DNA of 5,084 nt from an uncultured Acidobacteriota bacterium (lineage in GTDB: Bacteria; Acidobacteriota; Thermoanaerobaculia; Gp7-AA8), in NCBI GenBank assembly GCA_946887105.1, contig CAMPKJ010000324.1, positions 1 to 5,084 of the forward strand. Reading direction: 5' to 3'. The stretch's first letter is position 1. Every line of letters begins with the position of its first letter. Shown in pieces: positions 1 to 4,954 of the stretch. The translations under genes and the position numbers were made by a program. The notes under the pieces were generated by a model, which was given only the letters and a program-made list of their open reading frames with translations, ran no database searches and had not been told where the DNA came from.

Positions 1-1
1 G

Positions 2-694
2 CGCGGCGAGAAGGCGCATCCGGTCGAGCGGATCATGCGCGACATGCGCATCAACCGCATCTTCGAAGGCACGAGCGAGATCCAGCATCTCTTCATCGCG
101 CGCGAGGCGGTCGATCCGCACATGAAGCGCGGCTACAAACTCCTCCTGCCGGAGACGCCCACGCCCGAGAAACTCTCCGCCGCGGCGAAAGCGGGCGCGT
201 TCTACGCGACCTGGTACCCGTCGCGTTACATGGGCTGGAGCCGTTTCCCGAAATACGGCGACTTCGGCCGGCTGCAGACGCACGTCGGTTATCTCGAGCG
301 CCAGTCGCGCCATCTCTCGCGCTCGATCTTCCACGCCATGATGCGCTTCCAGGCGAAGCTCGAGCGCAAGCAGATGGTGCTCTTCCGCATCGTCGACATC
401 GGCACCGATCTCTTCGCGATGGCGGCGACGATCAGCTACGCGCAGATGCTCGCGAAGAAGGGCGAGAAGAACGCGCTGGAGCTGGCCGATCTCTTCTGCC
501 GCGAAGCGCGCGTGCGCATCGATCAGACCTTCCGCACGCTCTTCGATAACCACGACGACCTGCAGTACAAGATCGTGCAGCGGATGATGAAGGGCGAGTA
601 CGAGTGGCTGGAAGGCTCGCTCGTGCAGCCGCTTGCTGAAGAATTGCCGCCGACCGCGGAGCAGGTGGAAGAGGCGATCCGGAAACTGGCGTGA
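2..694 (+). CDS. Acyl-CoA dehydrogenase, C-terminal part (5' end outside window)
   Basis: Flavoprotein that would introduce the alpha-beta double bond into an acyl-CoA, passing electrons to ETF, as in fatty-acid beta-oxidation. The frame is open from base 2, giving 230 residues and ending in TGA at 692-694; the flavin and most of the acyl-CoA domain lie upstream of the window. The family signature FEGTSEIQ is encoded near 62-85. By homology with MCAD and VLCAD, the Glu at 65-67 is the catalytic base that abstracts the alpha proton. About 200 residues follow that Glu, far more than in short- or medium-chain enzymes. This resembles the long helical C-terminal extension of VLCAD/ACAD9-type enzymes, so a long-chain substrate is likely but not shown. 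The gene converges on the minus-strand pair to its right, with a repeat-rich palindrome just after the stop. Family assignment is firm; substrate class is inferred. Confidence 0.9.
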   Translation, partial: RGEKAHPVERIMRDMRINRIFEGTSEIQHLFIAREAVDPHMKRGYKLLLPETPTPEKLSAAAKAGAFYATWYPSRYMGWSRFPKYGDFGRLQTHVGYLERQSRHLSRSIFHAMMRFQAKLERKQMVLFRIVDIGTDLFAMAATISYAQMLAKKGEKNALELADLFCREARVRIDQTFRTLFDNHDDLQYKIVQRMMKGEYEWLEGSLVQPLAEELPPTAEQVEEAIRKLA

Positions 695-697
695 TGT

Positions 698-791
698 CGA
701 GTTCCTCGGTTCCTCGGAGTGCCTCGGGTTCCTCGGAGTAGTCGCTCATCGCCGAGGAACTCCGAGGAACCGAGGAACGCCGAGGAACTCG
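698..791. repeat. Long imperfect palindrome built of 8-bp TTCCTCGG units
   Basis: The left arm contains TTCCTCGG at 702-709, 710-717 and 729-736, plus the variant TGCCTCGG at 720-727. The right arm contains the inverted unit CCGAGGAA at 752-759, 762-769, 770-777 and 780-787. Gaps between units are 0-2 bp and differ between arms, so the full hairpin would carry small bulges, but the outer 12 bp (CGAGTTCCTCGG and its complement) match perfectly. The central loop is about 15 nt. It starts 3 bp after the acyl-CoA dehydrogenase stop and lies between convergent genes, so a transcription-terminating or RNA-stabilising role is possible. There is no T-tract on either side. No protein-coding reading is supported. 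Confidence 0.85.
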
Positions 792-795
792 CCCG

Positions 796-1038
796 TCAAA
801 GGGCCATCGGATCCCGATGGCCCTTCACCTTCTCCTCGTCGTCCACCGTCTCGTGTCCCGAGTACTTCACGAGGCACTCGCCGCAGATCAGCGACGCGTG
901 GTTCGCGCCCGGCCGCGGCACCCAGCCGTCCTCGTGTACCGCTTCATCGAAGCTGCGCGTGTATTCGTCGGGAATCTCGCCGACGATCTCGCGGGTGAGC
1001 TCGCACTCGCCGCACGTCAGAAGCGTGCGTCCTTCCAC
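796..1038 (-). CDS. Small protein with two CGEC/CxxC pairs, possible zinc ribbon (hypothetical)
   Basis: 80-residue acidic protein I cannot assign to a named family. Two identical CGEC motifs (Cys9/Cys12 and Cys52/Cys55) frame a stretch rich in acidic and aromatic residues, and His47 lies just before the second pair. Four cysteines in CxxC pairs suggest a structural zinc or other metal site; no signal peptide or membrane segment is visible. The GTG start at 1038-1036 shares its first G with the TAG stop of the upstream M49 gene (TAGTG). A strong ribosome site GGGGGAG (1053-1047) lies 8 nt upstream, inside the M49 coding end. This supports the start and implies translational coupling. A longer reading of the frame to about 1467 lies entirely inside the M49 gene and is rejected. 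Its last nine codons form a perfect hairpin. Existence as a gene is likely; function is unknown. Confidence 0.75.
   Translation of the reverse strand: MEGRTLLTCGECELTREIVGEIPDEYTRSFDEAVHEDGWVPRPGANHASLICGECLVKYSGHETVDDEEKVKGHRDPMAL
799..825 (-). terminator. Perfect 12-bp stem hairpin overlapping the 3' end of the small cysteine-protein gene
   Basis: AAGGGCCATCGG (799-810) is separated by ATC from its exact reverse complement CCGATGGCCCTT (814-825). On the minus strand this hairpin encodes the last nine residues of the small four-cysteine protein and ends directly at its TGA. GC-rich stem, tight 3-nt loop and position at a gene end between convergent genes suggest an intrinsic terminator, possibly acting on both strands. 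A proper U-tract is missing: only TT T follows on the minus strand, and TTCACCTT on the plus strand. It could instead be a 3'-end stabiliser. Confidence 0.5.
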
Positions 1039-2732
1039 TACGGCGTCTCCCCCGCCGCCGGGAACACGGGCGTGATGTCGACCGGAATGTCCTTCAGCTT
1101 CGCGATCACGCCTTCGATCTCGGGATTGGTCACGCCGTACTTCGTGAGCAAACGCTGCGCCCGGGCGTAGTCGCCGGTCGCCTGCAGCGTCAACAGCTCC
1201 GTCGCCAGCGAACGGATGGCCGGGCCCATCTGGGCCATGTCGACGCGGAACGTTCCGTCCGCCTCCGGCACGATCGCACCCTTCTCGCGCAACCAGTTCC
1301 ATTGCACGGCGGTGCCGCGCCCGTGCGCCTCGTCGATGCCGAACCGCATGGAGCGGAAGTGCAGTCCCGCGTACGTCGCGTAGAGCTGTGCCTCCGTAAA
1401 ATTCGACAGCAGGTTGAACTTCTGCGCGTAGAGAATGTTCCAGACGCCGAGCACGTCCGCCTTGCATTCCTCGATGGCCGAGTAGGTGTCCTTCAGCAGA
1501 AAGCGGACGTCGGTGCGCTTTCCGTCCGGACCGGCGATCATGCCCGGCCCGAGTCCGTGCGACAGCTCGTGGAAGAGCACGAAGTTGAAGTACGCATCGA
1601 AGTTCAGCAGATTGCGCTGCGCCGGCGTGAGCACGCGATTCGCGATCGGCGCGCCGCTGAGGCGGTACTTCGCGTCCATCACGTTCTTGAGCAGGACCTT
1701 CTTCGAGCCCTTCTGCTCGCGCACGAATTCATCGTTCGGCAGATTGAACGCCGCGGTCTGCACGCCGCGCCGCGCGTCGCCGGCGGTGTAGAGCTCCTGC
1801 ACCACGCGGATCGGTGACTCCGTACCGCGGTTCGGGTTCTTGTGCTCGTCGGCGATGGGCAGGTTCTTCTCCATGCCCGGCAGGTGCTGCGCGTAGACCT
1901 CGAGCTTGTCGGTCTCGCCGCGATCGACGACGGTGATGAACGACTCGAACGCAGCCTTGTAGTTGAAAAGCGCGTCCTCGTAGACCTCGTACGGTCCGAT
2001 CACCACCTCGACCGGTCCGGCGAGATCCATCCAGGCCATGTCGCTGTCGCGGTAGTTGTCCTTCCCGAACGCGTCCGCGAGCTTGGTCAGATAGGTCTTC
2101 AGCGATGCATTCGTCGTCAGCGCCGCGGCCTCGCGCAGCTTCGCGGCGGCCGGCTCGAGCTGCTTCGCGTAGTGCTTCGAATACGGGATGGTCACGAGCC
2201 TGTCGCCTTCGCGGCGGACGATCGTGAACAGTCCCTGCAGCGCGTCCTTCTGATCCGGATGCGCGGCGATGTACTTCTCCATCTCGTCCTTGGTGAGATC
2301 GGGCGGATAGAACGCCGCGCCGGCCGGCTTCGTGGCCGTGCCGATGAACGGCTCGTCCTCCTTCAGCCGGTCCCATGGACCTCGATTGATAAGGAAGTAA
2401 TCGTAGCCGGCGCGCTCGAGCGGCGACGTTCCCTTCGCCAGGCGCTCGCGAAGCGCCGGATTCTCCTCGGAGACCTGCAGCCAGTAGATCTCGTCGATGA
2501 ACTGCGATGCCTCGATCAGCTTCTGCACGACCTGGCGCTCCTCGTCATTGAGGAGAGTGCGTTCGTAGTCGATGACCGTCTTCGGAAGCTGCGCGACGCG
2601 CTGCGGAACGTCGGGCTTGATGGCCAGATCGGACGCGGTGGTGGCGGAGGCTTCCGGAGCAGCTTTCTGTTCCATCGGTTGATTGCAGGCGAGCGGGAGG
2701 AGAGCGGTCAGGGACAGCAGCAACTTCTTCAT
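1038..2732 (-). CDS. Dipeptidyl-peptidase III-like (family M49) zinc metallopeptidase, putative lipoprotein
   Basis: 564-residue protein. M49 enzymes cleave dipeptides from the N-terminus of short peptides using one zinc. The zinc motif HELSH (His388, Glu389, His392) is followed by EECKAD (421-426), the second M49 motif, which supplies the third ligand Glu. Other family-like blocks are INRGPWDRL (115-123), FYPPDLTKDEME (141-152), a GPYEVYED block (246-253) with FESF after it, and EAHGRG (468-473). The zinc motif is the short HEXXH form, not the HEXXGH of classical DPP III; short forms are known in the Caldithrix abyssi enzyme and in plant Nudix-fused homologues. The N-terminus has a basic-hydrophobic leader ending in LLPLAC (Cys16) and then a low-complexity linker, so it is probably a lipoprotein in the periplasm or outer membrane. 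The lipobox (P at -3, L at -2) is imperfect. No Nudix domain is present. Shine-Dalgarno is weak. It is translationally coupled to the small cysteine protein. Peptidase activity is inferred. Confidence 0.85.
   Translation of the reverse strand: MKKLLLSLTALLPLACNQPMEQKAAPEASATTASDLAIKPDVPQRVAQLPKTVIDYERTLLNDEERQVVQKLIEASQFIDEIYWLQVSEENPALRERLAKGTSPLERAGYDYFLINRGPWDRLKEDEPFIGTATKPAGAAFYPPDLTKDEMEKYIAAHPDQKDALQGLFTIVRREGDRLVTIPYSKHYAKQLEPAAAKLREAAALTTNASLKTYLTKLADAFGKDNYRDSDMAWMDLAGPVEVVIGPYEVYEDALFNYKAAFESFITVVDRGETDKLEVYAQHLPGMEKNLPIADEHKNPNRGTESPIRVVQELYTAGDARRGVQTAAFNLPNDEFVREQKGSKKVLLKNVMDAKYRLSGAPIANRVLTPAQRNLLNFDAYFNFVLFHELSHGLGPGMIAGPDGKRTDVRFLLKDTYSAIEECKADVLGVWNILYAQKFNLLSNFTEAQLYATYAGLHFRSMRFGIDEAHGRGTAVQWNWLREKGAIVPEADGTFRVDMAQMGPAIRSLATELLTLQATGDYARAQRLLTKYGVTNPEIEGVIAKLKDIPVDITPVFPAAGETP
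1047..1053 (-). promoter_or_regulatory. Ribosome binding site for the small four-cysteine protein
   Basis: GGGGGAG on the minus strand ends 8 nt before the GTG at 1038. It lies within the last codons of the M49 gene and decides the start of the downstream small gene. Confidence 0.6.
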
Positions 2733-2742
2733 GGCGCAGCGG

Positions 2743-2748
2743 ATTCTA
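2743..2748 (-). promoter_or_regulatory. Possible -10 box for the M49 gene
   Basis: On the minus strand TAGAAT (one mismatch to TATAAT) lies 10 nt before the ATG at 2732, which would give a very short leader of about 3 nt. This fits the lack of a Shine-Dalgarno sequence there. No convincing -35 box is seen at 16-18 bp, so the call is weak. Confidence 0.25.
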
Positions 2749-2793
2749 TTCGACAGTGAGCGGTCGTGTTATCGTCCCGGGCGAGTTTCAGCC

Positions 2794-2798
2794 GAGGT
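2794..2798 (+). promoter_or_regulatory. Ribosome binding site deciding the FHA gene start
   Basis: GAGGT lies 6-7 nt before the GTG at 2805. It favours that codon over the in-frame GTG at 2766, which has no purine-rich site and would add 13 residues ahead of the zinc ribbon. Confidence 0.55.
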
Positions 2799-2804
2799 CA
2801 GCCC

Positions 2805-3389
2805 GTGATCATCGAGTGCCCGAACTGCCATTCGAAGTACCAGTACGACGAAGAGCGCTTCGAACGAAAACCGTCGAAGAAAATCAAGTGCGCGCGCTGC
2901 CAGCAGATCTTCGACATCGAGAATCCAGCGTTCCATCCGAGCGTGGCGCCGCAGGTGGACGCCGGCGATTCGACGTACGCGTCGAAGGCCGAGGACCCGC
3001 GCCGTACCGCGCCTTACGAATCGACCGAACAGTCCCCGCTTCCGCAGCCGAAGAGCGAGAGCACGCCACTGCAGCTTCCTCCCGGGAAGCGTCTCTCGCT
3101 GGCCATCCTGGCCGGTCCCGATGCCGGCAGCGTGTTCCGCATCGAGAAGCCGCGCGTGACCATCGGCCGCTCGAATGCCGACCTCACCCTCAATGACACC
3201 GAGGCCTCGCGCCAGCACGCCGCGGTCGAGGTCCGCGATACGAGCTACACCCTCACCGACCTCGGGTCCACGAACGGCACGCTCTACGACGGGCAGAAAA
3301 TCGACGGCTTCATCGAATTGAGTGATAAGAGCGAGTTCCAGGTCGGCGCAACCACCCTGATGCTGATCGTCACCGACGATCACGCTTAA
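2805..3389 (+). CDS. MJ0042-type zinc-ribbon and FHA domain protein
   Basis: 194-residue soluble protein. Residues 1-40 form an MJ0042-type zinc ribbon: CPNC (Cys5, Cys8) and CARC (Cys29, Cys32) with the usual YxYDEERF spacer between them. A Pro/Ser/Glu-rich linker follows (about 41-95). The C-terminal FHA domain (about 97-190) has the phosphothreonine-binding signatures GRS (121-123), SRQH (135-138) and LGSTNGT (153-159), so the key Arg, Ser and Asn residues are all present. FHA domains bind phosphothreonine peptides and often work with Ser/Thr kinases; no kinase is in the window. There are no membrane segments. The GTG start is chosen because a ribosome site precedes it and the zinc ribbon normally sits at the extreme N-terminus. 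The stop is 4 bp before the ABC permease start, which implies co-transcription and hints at phosphorylation-linked control of the exporter (inference). Confidence 0.85.
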   Translation: MIIECPNCHSKYQYDEERFERKPSKKIKCARCQQIFDIENPAFHPSVAPQVDAGDSTYASKAEDPRRTAPYESTEQSPLPQPKSESTPLQLPPGKRLSLAILAGPDAGSVFRIEKPRVTIGRSNADLTLNDTEASRQHAAVEVRDTSYTLTDLGSTNGTLYDGQKIDGFIELSDKSEFQVGATTLMLIVTDDHA

Positions 3390-3393
3390 TGCC

Positions 3394-4185
3394 GTGAACG
3401 AGCTCCGCGATCTCTACCGCCACCGCCAGCTGATCGCGGCGCTGACTGCGCGCGATCTGAAGGCGCGTTATCGCGGGTCGGTGCTCGGATTCTTCTGGTC
3501 GCTCGCCAATCCGCTGCTGCTGCTCGCGGTCTACACGCTCGTGTTCACCAAGTTCTTCCCGCAGCAGGTCGTGCAGTCGTATCCGCTCTTTCTCTTCTCC
3601 GGGATTCTTCCGTGGACCTTCTTCACCGCGGCTGTGCTCGAGGCCACGCAGTCGATCTCGTCGAACGCGGGACTGATCAAGAAGGTGATGTTCCCCGCCG
3701 AGGCGTTGCCTCTCGTGGTGGTGCTGTCGCATCTCGTGCACTTCGTGGCGGCGCTGCCGATCCTGCTCGCGGCCATGCTCGCGTTCACGGCCATGCACAA
3801 ATTCACGATGTCGTGGACGATCCTGCTCGCGCCGGTGCTGATGCTGCTGCAGGCGATGTTCGTGGCCGGTCTGGCAATGGTGGTCTCGTCGGCGTCCGTG
3901 CTCTTCCGCGATCTGCGCGACATCGTCGCCAACCTGCTGCAGCTCGGGTTCTTCGTGACTCCGATCCTCTACCTGATCGAGAACATCCAGTCGCGCCCGC
4001 TGCGCGCGCTGCTGCGCATCAATCCGATGACGCCGTTCGTGGTGTCGTATCAGGACATCTTCTTCTTCGGCCGCACGCCGAATGCGTCGGACACGTTTCT
4101 GATGGTGGCGTACGCGAGCGTTTCGCTGTTCGCCGGGATCTTCGTGTTCGGCCGGTTGCGCGACACGCTGGCCGAAGCGATCTGA
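3394..4185 (+). CDS. ABC-2 type polysaccharide export permease (Wzm/TagG/KpsM type)
   Basis: 263-residue inner-membrane subunit that, as a dimer with an ATPase pair, would export a lipid-linked surface polysaccharide such as O-antigen. The hallmark amphipathic N-terminal block ARDLKARYRGSVLGFFWS (residues 19-36) runs into NPLLLL. Further family signatures are FRDLRDI (171-177) and NPMTPFVVSYQDIFF (210-224). Roughly six membrane segments can be drawn at 29-51, 64-84, 107-131, 142-167, 178-195 and 235-254. Length is typical for Wzm. The GTG at 3394 is 4 bp after the FHA stop, with no good Shine-Dalgarno, so translation may depend on the upstream gene. The partner ATPase begins at 4955, after an inserted regulator gene. 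Exporter class is secure; the exact glycan is not. The Wzm-like name is kept out of the symbol because TagG and related exporters look alike. Confidence 0.92.
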   Translation: MNELRDLYRHRQLIAALTARDLKARYRGSVLGFFWSLANPLLLLAVYTLVFTKFFPQQVVQSYPLFLFSGILPWTFFTAAVLEATQSISSNAGLIKKVMFPAEALPLVVVLSHLVHFVAALPILLAAMLAFTAMHKFTMSWTILLAPVLMLLQAMFVAGLAMVVSSASVLFRDLRDIVANLLQLGFFVTPILYLIENIQSRPLRALLRINPMTPFVVSYQDIFFFGRTPNASDTFLMVAYASVSLFAGIFVFGRLRDTLAEAI

Positions 4186-4189
4186 ATCC

Positions 4190-4203
4190 GGCCGCGCGCG
4201 GCC
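4190..4203. repeat. Short perfect palindrome after the permease stop
   Basis: GGCCGCGCGCGGCC is a perfect 14-bp palindrome, 4 bp after the permease TGA and 30 bp before the PAS-LuxR start. As RNA it could form a 5-bp stem with a CGCG loop. No T-tract follows, and such runs arise easily in GC-rich DNA, so a partial terminator or attenuator role is only possible. Confidence 0.3.
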
Positions 4204-4218
4204 TCCGTAGGAAAACAT

Positions 4219-4224
4219 GGAGGT
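4219..4224 (+). promoter_or_regulatory. Strong ribosome binding site for the PAS-LuxR regulator
   Basis: GGAGGT lies 8 nt before the ATG at 4233 and is the best Shine-Dalgarno sequence in the window. It selects 4233 over the nearby ATG at 4239 (14 nt spacing) and contrasts with the weak or absent sites of the exporter genes on both sides. Confidence 0.7.
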
Positions 4225-4232
4225 CGTCGAAC

Positions 4233-4844
4233 ATGCGCATGATCTGGGGCCGTCCCATCATCGATCGCCAGTTGCGCGCGGTGCTGGACGGTGCGCCTGA
4301 CGGCGTGCTGATCGAGTGCGATGAGCGCGTGGTCTATCTCAACAACACCTACGCGCGGATGCTCGGCTATCCGAGCACGTCGGAGCTGAGCAGCGCGACC
4401 ATTCACGAGATCGCGCATCCCGATGATCTGGAGCGGCTGCGCTGGTACGGCAAGTGCCGCAAGGAAGGGAACCCCGCGCCGACGCGCTACACGTTCCGCG
4501 CCTGCGCCCGCGGCGGCGACGTGGTCACGTTCGACGCCACGATCTCGCAGACGCGCATCGACGGCGAGCTGTTCATCATGACCATGGTGCGCGAGCTTCA
4601 AGCCGACGTTCAGCCGTCGCGGGCCGTGAAGCTCGACATCCCCGGCGTGAAGCGCCTCTCCGCGCGCGAGCACGAAGTGCTGCAACACATGCTCTCCGGC
4701 CGCCGCTCGAAGGAGATCGCACTGCTGCTGAACGTCTCGGAGAAAACCATCTTCACGCACCGCAGCCGCGCCTTCCGCAAGCTCGCGCTGCGCGGCGACC
4801 GGGATCTGTTCCGGCTGGCGGCGGAGTTGGGATTGGTGCATTGA
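4233..4844 (+). CDS. PAS domain LuxR-family transcriptional regulator (one-component)
   Basis: 203-residue cytoplasmic regulator. The N-terminal PAS domain (about 14-121) shows the typical opening LDGAPDGVLIECDERVVYLN, the NNTYARMLGY block, HPDDLERL (62-69) and a closing strand pair ending near VRELQ. A short linker leads to a GerE/LuxR-type helix-turn-helix (about 141-203): RLSAREHEVLQHMLSGRRSKEIA, then VSEKTIFTHRSRAFRKL, with the conserved Glu, Lys-Glu-Ile and Ser-Glu-Lys-Thr positions intact. There is no receiver domain, so it is not a response regulator; a ligand, redox state or protein contact sensed by PAS would control DNA binding. No cofactor can be predicted. The start is set by a strong ribosome site. 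It lies between the permease and ATPase genes of a polysaccharide exporter, suggesting local control of that locus (inference). Upstream extension of this frame through the permease is rejected. Confidence 0.88.
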   Translation: MRMIWGRPIIDRQLRAVLDGAPDGVLIECDERVVYLNNTYARMLGYPSTSELSSATIHEIAHPDDLERLRWYGKCRKEGNPAPTRYTFRACARGGDVVTFDATISQTRIDGELFIMTMVRELQADVQPSRAVKLDIPGVKRLSAREHEVLQHMLSGRRSKEIALLLNVSEKTIFTHRSRAFRKLALRGDRDLFRLAAELGLVH

Positions 4845-4845
4845 T

Positions 4846-4936
4846 GGAGTCGCGAAGTCGCAAAGTCTCAAAGTCTCAAAGGACGCGGCGATTCGATTCC
4901 CTTTGCGACTTTGCGACTTTGAGACTTTGCGACTCC
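4846..4936. repeat. Long palindrome built of strict 8-bp TC(G/T)CAAAG units
   Basis: The left arm holds four abutting units: TCGCGAAG (4850-4857), TCGCAAAG (4858-4865), TCTCAAAG (4866-4873) and TCTCAAAG (4874-4881). The right arm holds four inverted units: CTTTGCGA (4901-4908), CTTTGCGA (4909-4916), CTTTGAGA (4917-4924) and CTTTGCGA (4925-4932). The 37-bp arms (4846-4882 and 4900-4936) match at 33 positions. Three of the four mismatches fall on the same variable G/T position of the unit. The loop is 17 nt. The element begins one base after the PAS-LuxR stop and fills most of the gap before the ATPase gene. It may terminate or slow transcription, but no T-tract follows. Confidence 0.9.
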
Positions 4937-4948
4937 GCCCCTTACAAT
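4919..4948 (+). promoter_or_regulatory. Candidate sigma-70-like promoter for the Wzt-type ATPase gene
   Basis: TTGAGA (4919-4924, one mismatch to TTGACA) and TACAAT (4943-4948, one mismatch to TATAAT) are separated by 18 bp. Transcription would begin about 7 nt after the -10 box, at or beside the GTG of the ATPase gene (4955), giving a leaderless or nearly leaderless message. This agrees with the absence of any Shine-Dalgarno sequence there. The -35 box lies inside the right arm of the repeat palindrome. Confidence 0.45.
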
Positions 4949-4954
4949 CCGCCC

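Noticed and set aside
698..791. CRISPR array or insertion-sequence end at the repeat clusters (also 4846-4936)
   Set aside because: Units are only 8 bp with 0-2 bp gaps, there are no unique spacers, and no transposase, target duplication or Cas gene is seen.
1039..1467. N-terminal extension of the small four-cysteine gene within the M49 coding region
   Set aside because: The extension is an Arg/Gly/Ala-rich shadow frame; the GTG at 1038 with ribosome site and stop/start overlap explains the gene better.
1842..2759. 305-residue plus-strand open frame opposite the M49 gene
   Set aside because: Leu/Arg/Val-rich antisense composition with no motifs; the minus strand encodes clear M49 signatures throughout.
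2766..2804. Earlier GTG start for the FHA protein
   Set aside because: Would add 13 residues with no family likeness before the zinc ribbon and lacks a ribosome site, whereas GTG at 2805 has one.
2733..2804. Plus-strand promoter for the FHA gene in the divergent gap
   Set aside because: TTATCGT near 2769 with a TCGACA-like hexamer upstream has wrong spacing (about 14 bp) and poor matches, so no promoter is called.
3370..4218. 282-residue open frame on the minus strand opposite the ABC permease
   Set aside because: Composition is almost all Arg, Glu, His and Gln, with no domain, typical of the antisense of a GC-rich membrane-protein gene. The plus-strand permease is unmistakable.
3612..4232. 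Long upstream extension of the PAS-LuxR reading frame through the permease gene
   Set aside because: The extension is out-of-frame permease sequence without recognisable motifs, and a strong ribosome site at 4219-4224 marks the start at 4233.
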